Assembly: GCA_012931725.1 (NCBI GenBank)
Contig: CM022948.1
Location: 97,514,858-97,578,857 of the forward strand
DNA: 64,000 nucleotides
Origin: Litsea cubeba
Lineage: Eukaryota; Streptophyta; Magnoliopsida; Laurales; Lauraceae
Reading direction: 5' to 3'
Positions 10,465 to 20,645 of this stretch are shown piece after piece (position 1 is the first letter of the stretch; each line of letters begins with the position of its first letter). Both the position numbers and the translations under genes were made by a program. Below the pieces are notes generated by a model. That model did no database searches and was not told where the DNA came from. It saw only the letters and a program-made list of their open reading frames with translations.

Positions 10465-10615
10465 GCCAACTCACTGATTGATGGATCAATGGTAAGGCAT
10501 CTCCCTTTCCACATGGAGGGCTAGGGAACAAATCCTAATTGTTGCTTGGTTAGTTAAGGACTTGTATGGTGTGTGTCGTGCATAAGTGGAGCATTTAACA
10601 GAGAGAAAAAAAAAA
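10465..10615 (+). mobile_element. tRNA-derived SINE-like unit
   Basis: This is a short unit with a tRNA-like head, including a possible A-box region (GATCAATGGTAAGGCAT) and a degenerate B-box region (GGGAACAAATCCT). The body includes GTGTGTCGTGCAT and it ends in a 10-base A run. The layout fits a plant SINE transcribed by RNA polymerase III. I could not define a target duplication. The same unit is at 45692-45842. Confidence 0.4.
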
Positions 10616-12319
10616 TCTCTTATATCCAAAGCTTCCACTTCATTGAGTCTTTAAGACCTACAGGGCAGGAGAAGACTACTTTCATGAAGCCTAGCTCATA
10701 GAATATAACTCCCCTTAATTCTAGCAGGACCCTTGGAACTTGGAAGAACCATCATGGAACTTTAGACAAGTGGTTAGTGGGAAGTCCATGTTACTATCAT
10801 CTTCCTCTTTTGAGCCTCCCCACATCATAGAGTGCCAGATTCCCTTTTATTATTTTATTCATTATGATGCTATCAGACTCCTCTTTCTGTGGACACACTT
10901 CCAAGTTCCAGGCTCCAACCTTATAATATGCCATATAACTCTCTGTCGTCTTTTCGTTCCCATTAATGATCCTGCCATCTTCGTCTTCCTTCTTTAATGC
11001 TTCCCAACTTCTAAAAAATCTCCCTGCCCTAAGCCTTTGAACTCCTGTTTCCCCCAAAAACCACTTAGCCACTACAAGTGTAACAATCTCTTTGAGCTTT
11101 TTCGACAAGTACTCATCGTTTTTGAAGACCCTACCATTCTTTCCATAATAACCAGATGATTATCTTTGGCATAACTATCCGGAAAATATATTTTATGAAG
11201 ACCCTTTGACTGCATTACTGTGGTTCTACAAGTGAAGAACCTGATTCAGGTAAGAACCAACATGTTCTAAATGGTATTTTCACAGATCACAAAAATGACG
11301 AGTTTTTCGAGCCATTTTGATTTTCAAAGGTTTTCTTAATTTAATTTGGATTTAAAAAGATCTTGACCATATGAAGTTTAAACCTTCAGTTATATTAAAG
11401 GAAATAAAATTTACAATCTGCTGCCATAGCCTCCTGGAGTGTACTGAGTCCCATCATTTTAAAAATTGCTGAAAACATTCACAGAGACTTAATAAATTAA
11501 GAAGGTACCATAGGAGATTTCTTGATAGTATGTATATTGCCTTGTGAATTGCACAGATTCTGATAAGTTCAAAAGGTAACTATAGGATTGACAGTCTAGT
11601 AAGAATTGAACCTGAAATAAACACTCCTCTCAAATGTTCTAAAACTGAAGCTTAGCCAATAAACCCAATAGAAACAAAGTACCATACCTGTTATGAACTT
11701 AGTTCCACTTAGAACAGAACTCTCCTCCTTTTAGGTTGCTTATATTGATTAACCATTCATCTTTTCAAATTTTCTTGCCAGATTGAAAACTGCTCTAAAA
11801 TGAATGTTTGATGCTGAAAAGTTGCAAAAGATAGGGCACTCAAAGGATTTTGTTATTGATAATGATATAGCCATGTATAACTACTGTTGATAAATCGAAT
11901 TAATAATGGGGGAAGCACATGCCCAACAGTTCACTCAATTCTCACATAAGAGGACTCGCTCAACTCTAGTTTGGGGAAGACACCCAATTAATAGAACCTA
12001 CTTAATTCTCACATAAAATGATACACTAAGTTCTCAGAAATAGAACTTTAAAAAGGATAACTCTAAAATCCAAAGATGCTTCATTATGGTGCTCTATGCT
12101 CCTTATAGAGCCTTAATATCCTCCCAGTCTGTCATGGGGATTTATTAATCAACGTCTAGGAAAACCACCATCCTCATTTCTCATGCAAGTAATCAAGATT
12201 CTACATGCAATAGATGAATTCCTATGCCCCAAAGCACTGAAAACATTGTAGTCAATTTCATTCAGTTCGGCTGAACAGAACAAAACTAGTTAGTTTGGTC
12301 AAGTGACCAAACAGAATAA

Positions 12320-12372
12320 TCATCATCATCATCATCAAAGCCTTGTGTCACTATGTTGGGGTCGGCTACATC
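12320..12372. repeat. ATC-tailed non-LTR-like motif
   Basis: A short (CAT)n run followed by CAAAGCCTTGTG and GGGGTCGGCTACAT recalls a motif common at the 3' tails of plant RTE/SINE-type insertions. An inverted relative lies at 15828-15884. The family name is from memory and is tentative. Confidence 0.35.
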
Positions 12373-13197
12373 AATTTTATTTCTCCATTCCAATCTATCC
12401 TGAGCCAAATTCTCATACTTGGCTAACTGAACAATCTTGTGAAGAATTTAGGTCTAGATTTCGAAGCCCATTTTCGTCCAAATTTCAGCCTGTTCAGCAG
12501 AAGAAATGGCCAGATTTTGGCCAAACAGGGATAGAGGTGCAATTCCTTTTTCAATTTATTTTAAACAAAAAATTTATTCACATTTCACATTGATTTAGGT
12601 ACTAGTTTGCCCCATTATAATGATCATGTGAATGTGTTTGTTTTATGTTCTTTTTTTTCTCTTGCTACAACACTAATAATTGGAGATGAGAACTCTGAAT
12701 GAATGTCAAAACTTCACATTGTTACAACAAAACTTCACATTGTTACAACACACATGGCTTATAAATTATTTATTTGACATATAGAAATGGCATATTGCTT
12801 TCTTGATGTCGTAGAATGAATTGAATAAATACATACAATGTTCTTCTTTTTTTTTTTTTTTACTATTTTTCATAATTTTCTATTTACATTCTTTTATTTT
12901 TTATAAGTTTAAGGATATTGAACTCTAAACTAAATCACTAATGTGTCAAACTGACCAAAATGTTATCGGTATGGAGTTAAATTGAAATGGGGTCCGAGGT
13001 AAAATTGACAACTACAAAATTCTAGTATCACAATTTTCAATGCATTAGCCTTTTACCTAGCACCACGCTTGTAACCAGACATGGGAGGCATGTTTTCCAT
13101 TTGTGCAAAATGGTAGACACCCATATATGCACCAACATGCATGGATGGAACTGTACACATCACATTTTCAGCAGAAGAAGAAAACCATATATGGTAC

Positions 13198-13457
13198 GTA
13201 CCTTCTTAGCTTGGCCCTCATGTCTCTTGCTGAGGGAGGTTGACATATGGCATGGAAGGTTCTGAGAATGCTTTCTTGTACATTTGGTCCTGTTAGGCTA
13301 ATTAAGCAGAAAAGTTTGAAGATGTCATCATCAGATTCCAGCAACATCATCGGTGTCTCACCAGCTTCAGGTGACGTTGCTGATATGGCAAGGTTCATAA
13401 TTGTGGCCGCCACTTGCTCTGGAAGTGCTGGGTAAGATGCAATGTGAAGGTATAGGA
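13198..13457 (-). pseudogene. U-box/ARM-repeat E3 ligase, internal exon, copy A
   Basis: The minus-strand frame encodes an armadillo-repeat segment of a plant U-box E3 ubiquitin ligase of PUB43/44 type (LPEQVAATIMNLAIS, then FKLFCLISLTGPNVQESILRTFHA). These proteins transfer ubiquitin to substrates through the U-box and bind partners with ARM repeats. The segment ends at a splice donor (GAAG|GTACGT at 13202/13201, or GTACC four bases on). Its 5' side is cut by an LTR at 13458. Compared with copy B, one G is missing near 13432, shifting the frame. The following exon should lie left of the copia element, outside the window. No U-box domain is seen. Confidence 0.7.
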
Positions 13458-13913
13458 TGTTGGATTAAATGGGTGTGGCCCACGCGACTACAAAGCCATT
13501 AAAGATATTTAATCATACCCACTTGTCTTTCATATTTATGAGACCTAGTTATTTTTGAGCTCACTTGCCAACAAACTAATAATGGGTTGAAATTAAAGGG
13601 TTAGGTGATAGTTTGGGGTTATTGGTTCCTTGATGGGTAGGAATCTCCTGTAAAAGAATCCCTTGGGTAACTCCTTTGGTTGCTAGTTTTCTTGGCCTCC
13701 ATCACTAAGCAATAAAGAATAGAAAAGGAAAAGGAGTTGTAAATCCTATTTGATTTTTAAGCCTCTGTCATTTCAAGAAGCTTTTGCCATCTTCAAGAAA
13801 GAGCTATGGAATCAGGTAAGCTCCTCCCCATTCTCAGATTTGTTTACTTCATTGTGTCATTTGGATTAGACCCAAGGAGATCCTCCTGTGGATTGAGGGA
13901 TCTTAAGCTAACA
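13458..13913 (+). repeat. LTR of an old retrotransposon remnant (456 bp)
   Basis: The sequence runs from TGTTGG to AGCTAACA (TG...CA) and is followed two bases later by a primer-binding-site-like motif. It is present in both duplication copies, so it is older than the duplication. It abuts the U-box exon and appears to have truncated it. I found neither the matching 3' LTR nor coding sequence; the element is probably deleted internally. Confidence 0.65.
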
Positions 13914-13915
13914 TG

Positions 13916-13928
13916 TGGTATCTGAGCC
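13916..13928 (+). promoter_or_regulatory. primer-binding-site-like motif of the LTR remnant
   Basis: TGGTATCTGAGCC differs from the common initiator-Met primer site TGGTATCAGAGCC by one base. It stands 2 bases after the LTR end, the expected position. Confidence 0.65.
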
Positions 13929-16751
13929 ATCTTTGGGTATAGCCAAATGATCATTTCATATTTTGTTTACATATTCTGAGATTTTGGGGCTTTCCGGGTT
14001 CTCCTCGGAAATCAAAACAAATGCCCAAATGAAAGAAGTTTTGGGTATTAGATAAAAGGGATTCCATTTTATTGGAAAGAAGAGACTCACAAATGAGTAT
14101 TATAGTGCCCAACCCAATCTGAAAAAGATGGGAATAAAAGAGTATATTCTGTTTATTTGTATTATCTTGGTTTAAGAAATTATATAGAGGTTGAAATATT
14201 TATAGGTTTATTGTCATCATTTTTATTGTTACTGTCAATTTATTTTTGGGCATAAAAAAAATGATAATGAAGAATGTATTAATCATTGTTAATGATTCAT
14301 TATTATTAAAAAAAATGACTGAGGCGGACAGTGCACAGTCCGTCGCACTGTGCATCGTTACACAGTGCGTCGGGCTGTGTACTGGCAGAGGCGGTAAGCC
14401 TCCACCTTTGGTATACTGGCTGGACCGGGCCAGACAGGTCAGGTCAACGTGACCTGCTCTAGTCCAGCCTAGCCATAGACTGTTGGGCCAGATCTGGTTA
14501 CGGGTCGGACCTGACCCATAAAGGACCCCCACCCAGTACAGTTTTGGAAGAAAATTTTCAAAATGTTATCCTTATTAAATGTTGGCTATTGGTATGGTTA
14601 ATTAGCCCAAATGAGTTCCAGAACTGACCCAATTATTAGTATTGATCATATTGTTCAAAATGGGTGATCCAGAATTTGTTTTGATCATAACGGACTCATT
14701 GAAACTCGGAATTTCGATTCGTTTTCTCCTATGAATTTCTATTAATGAGATCTTTAATATGAATAGTTTGGATCAATTATGGAGCATCATTAGTATTTTG
14801 GCATATTCTTTTAAATGTTAAAATAAGTCATTAAAGTTTATTTCTGCATCATGGATGATTTATTTTTTGCAATCAAAGTGTACAATAGCTTGTAACTTAG
14901 CTAATTATGTGTTATTGTGTTGTTATTTATGTCACCTTGGATCATTAGAAAAAAAATAAAGATTCCAATTAAGGATGTGTAATGATGGAAGTGTTGTTAT
15001 TATAATTTCAATTAGAAATGAATGATTTGGATTGATTTGATAGTTGCCAAAGCAACCAAATCATGAAGAATTGTTTGATTTCTAGATTGAACTAAGAGAA
15101 CATCACCATAGTTGTGTGATTATAATAACACTAAATTGCGATTTCATAAAAGATATGAGGAGAGGCCCAAAGGTTCTATCTTCATGGAATAGAAATCGGA
15201 ATAAGATATTGTTAGTAATGTGATGTAGTTAAGAATGATTTATGCCCAAAGGAATAGTCCTCTTAATCGTATCATATGAGCTTGTAAAGAGACATAAATT
15301 AATTGTATATACAATCATGTATCTTATACATCAAAGTCTACTTTTCAGACTTGAAAATGGGGTATTCAATCCAAAGAATTGAAATTGTATATCCCATTAG
15401 TTTAAGGAATGAAGAGCGCTTCCTGATAAAAGCTACATTAAGACTTTCTGATTAAAACGAAAAATACAAAAAATTTTATCTCGGGATGCGGTTCATCTCC
15501 AGGGGTCAACCTAATCTTATATTCAAACCTCATTTTTACTTAGATCCAAGCGTAGTTATATTCAAATGAAAATTTGATTTTTATTCATATCATACAACTC
15601 GAATTAAAATGGATTTAAATATAGGACACAAATAAAATTTTTAAAAGTCTAATTTTCATTCAAATCCAACCCTGATTTTTGCTTAAATCACATAACCTGA
15701 TTAAAATGAGTCAAAATATTGGATATAAAATTATTAAAAATTTTGAATTTTAATTTCGATTGCATCACATAGCTCGACGGTCAGCATGAAACTTTTGTCA
15801 CAACTACAACATGAATTCTTAGGCAAAACAAGACTCATGTAGTTGACTCAACATAGTTGGGACAAGGCTTTGATGATGATGATCTAAGCAAAAATCAGAT
15901 TTGGATTTAAATAAAAAATAGATTTCAAAAAATTGAGAAAATTAGATTAGTGTCAACTATTTAGACCCATTTAAATGTGAGATATGTGATCAGAATAAAA
16001 TCAACTTTTCATTTGAATATAATTAGGATTGGATCTGAGTAGAAATTCGATTTGAATATGAGGTTATATTGACCCCATGAGCTGAACCCATCCATCTACG
16101 ATAAAATTTCATTTTTTTTTCAATTAAATAGTGTAGATGTGTCTTTTATCTAGCAACGCATTTTCAATCCTTAAAAATATGTGCTCCATGTTTTTACATA
16201 TCCAAGAAAGTGGAACCTGATGTTTAAAACACAAGAATTTGTTTATATTTAATTCATGCATTTTTTTTACAAGCAAAATCTAACATTGGGCACAAACTCA
16301 TATTGGAGTAAAATTTAGCCATGTCCCATATAAGAGGACATTCCTTCGAGAGATTCAGATTTTCAATAACTGGGGCCCTTCTAGAGTTTCACTTATGAAG
16401 CATGAGTGTGTGATTGAGAGACTACTAGGATCAGACTCGTTTTAAGTATAAGAGATTTTTGGAAAGCAAGTGAGAAGAAAATGGCAAAGTTGGAAATATA
16501 GTGAAAAGAAAATGGGCAATCTACTTTTTAATATTCCAAAAAAATCTCTCACCTTTTATCTTGTAAAAGAAGGAAGTAGAAGCTAATGAACATCTTTTTT
16601 CTTCGTTTCAAATCCAATGTCGTTTCCCTTGCACTACACTCAACAATTATACACCTTCATACTCACTGGTCACTATCCCTCCTTGAATTGACACTCACCC
16701 AGTGACCTATATTTGTTATTCGATTGATCATGTGCACTTTATCTTGTGGTC
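13929..16751. other. AT-rich non-coding stretch, duplicated at 49146-51967
   Basis: No gene is supported. The first part may be the decayed interior of the LTR remnant. A GC-rich patch at about 14320-14530 contains short palindromes around GTGCACAG/CACTGTGC. An inverted relative of the ATC-tailed motif lies at 15828-15884. The rest is AT-rich sequence without recognisable content. Confidence 0.5.
15828..15884. repeat. inverted relative of the ATC-tailed motif
   Basis: AGTTGGGACAAGGCTTTG followed by (ATG)n is, on the minus strand, a diverged copy of the motif at 12320-12372. It is probably the tail of a separate non-LTR insertion in the opposite orientation. Confidence 0.35.
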
Positions 16752-17128
16752 GAGAATTGTCTACTTTTGACTGCCTAAAATCAGTGAAGATGATCAAATG
16801 GTCCCCATTTCTACACACCTTTGGCCATACATAGACCTTTCCATTTCCCCTCCTCTCCTCCCACCCCCTCTTCAACCAGGATTTTCATGCATCTAAGTGC
16901 GCCTCACAAGGTAGACCACTAATGAGAGAGAGAAAGAGAGAGATGGTTGAAAATTGTCCACTTTTGACGGCCTTAAATCAGTGAAGATGATCAAATGGTC
17001 CCCATTTTTACAGACCTACATAGACCTTTCCATTTCCCCTCCTCTCCTCCCACCCCATCTTCAACCAGGATTTTCATGCATCAAAGTGCACCCCACAAGG
17101 TAGACCACTAATGAGAGAGAGAGAGGGC
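16752..17128. repeat. 197-bp imperfect tandem repeat, two units
   Basis: Units at 16752-16948 and 16949-17128 share AATTGTC, the CAGTGAAGATGATCAAATGG core, the pyrimidine-rich CCCCTCCTCTCCTCCCACC block and a closing GA-rich run. The same pair is in copy B (51968-52344), so it predates the duplication. Confidence 0.85.
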
Positions 17129-17806
17129 TCACTCTCAATGCACCATATTAAGTTTGGTTATTCAATTAAGTAACCTTTTTTTTTAGTTCATCAGTCAAAC
17201 TCTTTAAGCTGACCCTAAATTGAAGGGATAAGGATTTGAAAAATGATATATATTAGACAAATTATCCAGAACAGTCTGGTAGTTCTAAAGGAAATAATGG
17301 GCAGGCCTGTGGAACCTAAGAAGCCTCCTCAATGATCTATCCTACCCCTTCATGCTAACTAGTTCCCATGAATTAGCACTAGCCCAAATTTGATATTCAT
17401 CCGAGCTTTACTCACCCTGTGATTCAACATGCAATAATACGAAACAGTACTACATCTTGAAAGCCAGCGCATAAGCACACAGCACAAGACTAATCTTTGG
17501 AGAATTTTGGGAGGCAGTCAATGTGAAAGGCTGTCCCTTAATATAGCCTTTTCAACGTTTATCCATAGTATGTACAGCTATAATAGGATTACAATGAGTA
17601 ATGCAGAGATTTAAGACAAAGGTAAGAAATATAATAGTTCTAGCGTACACTTGAAGCGGTGCTCCCTTGAAGATCATAATGATCGTAAGAGACACTTAAA
17701 GAAATGCTCCTCTTTGACCTCTTTACACATCTAATGATTAAGTGTCCACTCTTGAGGCTGGTTAAAATGATCAGTTGTTCCCATTTTGTCCAAACACCTT
17801 GGTCAG
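17129..17806. other. non-coding stretch
   Basis: No recognisable gene or element is visible. Copy B has the same sequence with few changes. Confidence 0.5.
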
Positions 17807-17987
17807 TGTGACGCCCCGGAGTCTCACATCGACTATAGAGAGGAAAGTTATTGGAATTATATGTAGAGCTTACACCCTTACCTTGCATGAGGCCTTTTGA
17901 TGGGTTGAGGCACATCAGAAACAAAACCGTGAAGCTCGTGGGCGAAAGCGGACAATATCATACATGCGTGTAGGGTGGGGTGTTACA
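17807..17987. mobile_element. 181-bp mini-LTR (TRIM or small solo LTR)
   Basis: The unit runs from TGTGACGCCCC to GGGGTGTTACA, imperfect inverted ends of the form TGTnACnCCCC, and is flanked by a perfect 5-bp duplication GTCAG (17802-17806 and 17988-17992). TG...CA ends plus a 5-bp TSD are the signature of a solo LTR. The small size suggests a TRIM-type parent. The orientation is probably minus, reading TGTAACACCCC first. It is present in copy B at 53023-53203. Confidence 0.75.
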
Positions 17988-17992
17988 GTCAG

Positions 17993-18617
17993 ACTTGGAC
18001 ATTTCCATCCCCCTAACCCACCTCCTATGGAACAGCATTTAGGTGGACCAAGAGGACAGGCTGTGATTTTGCTCCAAACTGCATGGCCATTCTGCACAGA
18101 ACTGTGATCCATCATACCAATGCGCAAGCAGCCTATCAGATTTTTAACAATATTTGAAAGTAATTCTCCACAATCATAAGTGCTCCAGCTCCAGCTCCAC
18201 CTGATCAAAGTGGTTCTTAAGTATCCGAAGCAATCAAAGGTGGGATCATTGAATGGGTTGTTCAGACAGCTGATTAGAACCTTATTTTATAAACTACCAT
18301 GAATACCCGTTTTACACACTATTGACAGTTTTTTTTTATATTCTCTGATCAGTGTATTTTTTAATGTAACCTACGTAGAGTGTGCTGGAACAAGTGATCG
18401 CATAACTCAATTATAGTAGTATTAGTATCCACATGTCAAAAAATGAACACCTGAAATATGGTGGAACCAGTTGCAGGTAACTGTTCCTCTATACAAATTA
18501 ACATAAGGAAAAAGAATAGTAAGTGACTAAGTGTACACCATTAAAGGGATAAAATGGAGAAAAAAATCATTTAAGAAGAAGAAAATGTGTGAACCAAAGA
18601 ACTGAAAACATTAATAC
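17993..18617. other. non-coding stretch downstream of the COG0212 exons
   Basis: This is where the fourth exon of the COG0212 gene would be expected. I do not see its conserved sequence here or further down to 13914. Confidence 0.5.
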
Positions 18618-18844
18618 CTCGCCCTTCCCTAGCCTTGCTCCTGTTTTTGGATCGACTGCAACTGACCCAATGACTATCAGATCCACTTTAAGTTTTTCAT
18701 CAAGACCAATAGGTTTTCCATACTTGGCAACTCCGGCAGAAGTACAAGCCTCATTGATGGCGCCAGGATGTAACATACGAGATTCCAACACGGAGAAAAA
18801 ACCAGTCCTTAAACGTGGTTGAGGAGTTAGTAACTTCTTCCCAC
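18618..18844 (-). CDS. COG0212 5-FCL-like gene, exon 3, copy A
   Basis: Exon 3 of the minus-strand gene starting at 20645. The acceptor is GATGTAG|GTGGG and the donor GGCGAG|GTATTA. It supplies about 75 residues of the conserved cyclo-ligase-like domain: GGKKLLTPQPRLRTGFFSVL, the KYGKPIGLDEKLKVDLIVIG stretch and GSVAVDPKTGARLGKGE. It ends in phase 0, exactly where the family continues with a GFAELEYG-type exon. That exon and the roughly 100 or more C-terminal residues after it are not found downstream, so the gene looks 3'-truncated unless the next intron is very long. Confidence 0.8.
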
Positions 18845-19855
18845 CTACATCATCAACCATGAACTGATCTGCACTGTTAATTGGAAGTATGCAATGTGCA
18901 GATAAAGGAATGCGTAAGTTTAAACCAGATTAAAAAAAAAGTAGAAAGAAACTTCAAGATTACAGAAAGGAAAACATTATATGGTTTTTAGCGAGGAACA
19001 AGACCAAATCAAACACAACAGTAAAACTCAGCCTTATGTAGCAGTGCCACATTGGGCGGCATGGAGATTCTAATAGCCTAATACAATTTATTGGACAAAG
19101 ATTCGACGACAGTGACAAAACACATGATTAAATTTTCAAAATAGTATGGAAATAAAATCTCTTTCAATGGATGATCTGATATTAGAATAATACTGATAAC
19201 AGAAACGCTCTGAGTTTCTAATTATGAACCCAACCAACATTGTATAATATGGTAAATCGCTCCTAGCGTTGAAATAGAACACAAAGCAACATAAATGACT
19301 CAATTACCCATTGCCAAGGAGGCAGGACACAAAAATAGACTTGATGGCTCCCGAATTCAAATTTCCCTACTTGCAGCTACAATCATAACATATATTTTCA
19401 TATCAGTTGTAGCCTTCAGCAATATACAGCGAGGTGTATAGCAATTGTCTGTCTAACACCAAACCTCCTCATTTTTCCTTAATTGGGACTGGAAAAATGC
19501 CAGGCACGGAAGAGCTTATCTGAAGTGGGGCCATTAAATGGAATGATAACAGACGTACAAGAATTCAATACCCACCCAATGTTTGCTTAGAGAAAGAGAC
19601 CACAGAACAAGTGATCATCAAAGAAAATGCCTACCTTAAGGCAGTAATATCACAGATGGATGGTTAAATCAGTCAAAAGAGGCCATAATCATACCATTAT
19701 AATAAATTTTATAGCAGCAACAAATTGAAGATAAAATCAAACAACCCATGACTTGGATTTCCTTCTACATACAACTACAATCACAATCACTCTGTAACCA
19801 TAGAAATTGATCAAACCAATGCTAGTCATGAATTAAAAATGAAAAAATAACAAAC

Positions 19856-19946
19856 CTGAAAGCGTCAAAAATCGAACTTGTTTCTGGGGCGAATCCGGGT
19901 TAACCTTCACGCATTCTGCAGCACGAAACGCTTCCAAACCACCTAA
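19856..19946 (-). CDS. COG0212 5-FCL-like gene, exon 2, copy A
   Basis: A 91-nt exon bounded by the acceptor GTGAAG|TTAGG and the donor TTTCAG|GTTTG. It encodes LGGLEAFRAAECVKVNPDSP and then QKQVRFLTLS, a segment highly conserved in plant COG0212 proteins. It starts in phase 0 and ends one base into a Gly codon completed by exon 3. The sequence is identical in coding sense to copy B exon 2 (55076-55166). Confidence 0.85.
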
Positions 19947-20213
19947 CTTCACAACCCCAACATAAACAAATAAATGAATAAAAGTCAGTCCCAGAACAAT
20001 TAGAAGAAGAAACTCACTCGCCTAAGTCACCAACTCGACAATAGCAATTCACAGACGAGTCGCAAGAGACATTGAAGGGGAAAGACACAAACTTTGGGCA
20101 AACAGAAAAAGACCCATCTCCCACCACCCACGAAACAGTAAGAAGAAGAAGGGGAAACAACATTAGAAAGGAAAAGAACAGATATGAGAAAAAGATAGAT
20201 TGAGAGTTGAGAC

Positions 20214-20645
20214 CATATTGGCAGCAGAAGCAGCCCCGACGAAATTGGGTATTCGGTGGTGAACGGGACGAGGGTTTTGGGCAATGTTCTCGGACTCCAT
20301 TAAATCCCAAACCTTCTTTCGGATTCTCCATTTCCACGCCTTTTCGTCGCTGCTACTGATCTGGGTCATCTCCTCTTCCATTGATTGGCGGGCCTTGGAG
20401 TCGAGCCTCTGCCTCTCCGCCTCAAAACCGACCTCGTCGAAGCTCTCTCTCCTACTCCCCCTCCCGCGGTCCAGATTGAAGAAAGTTGGAGAATTCGAGC
20501 AGATCTTCCTCTTCTGGTGCTTTGTCGAGAAGAAGCTGTGATAAGAAGGTTTTAGCTGGGATTGTTGATGGGTTCTTCTTCGAAATGGATGTAGAAATGC
20601 CAGAGCTGTTCTTGCTGTTGCTGCTGCTGCTGCATTTGCATCCAT
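20214..20645 (-). CDS. COG0212 5-formyl-THF cyclo-ligase-like protein, exon 1, copy A
   Basis: First exon, ATG at 20645, 144 codons, donor ATATG|GTCTC at 20214/20213. The N-terminus is rich in Ala, Arg, Ser and His with few acidic residues, like an organelle transit peptide. The mature part includes FEAERQRLDSKARQSMEEE, KAWKWRIRKKVWDLMESENI and NPRPVHHRIPNFVGAASAA, diagnostic of the plant COG0212 family (Arabidopsis At1g76730 type). That family resembles 5-formyltetrahydrofolate cyclo-ligase, but from memory it is linked to thiamine metabolism and not to the ligase reaction. Exons 1-3 join in frame to about 250 codons against roughly 350 in the family. A GCT/GCA run gives a poly-Ala stretch two residues longer than in copy B. 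Confidence 0.83.

Larger units (their letters stand above)
9694..13197. other. non-coding stretch, duplicated at 44927-48413
   Basis: No gene is supported. It contains a SINE-like unit (10465-10615), a poly-T run near 12847 and an ATC-repeat tail of a probable non-LTR element (12320-12372). Short open frames such as 10797-11108 on the minus strand are not kept intact in copy B. Confidence 0.6.

Noticed and set aside
10797..11108. A 103-codon minus-strand frame.
   Set aside because: Copy B has indels near 46127 and 46272 that break the frame; no similarity is recognised.
14320..14530. GC-rich patch with palindromes and a 110-codon minus-strand frame.
   Set aside because: The frame is low in conserved features and the palindromes lack TSD or terminal structure. 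It may be a transposon scrap but I cannot support a call.
17640..18208. Two minus-strand frames near the expected COG0212 fourth exon.
   Set aside because: The translations do not resemble the cyclo-ligase-like C-terminus, and part of the region is the mini-LTR.
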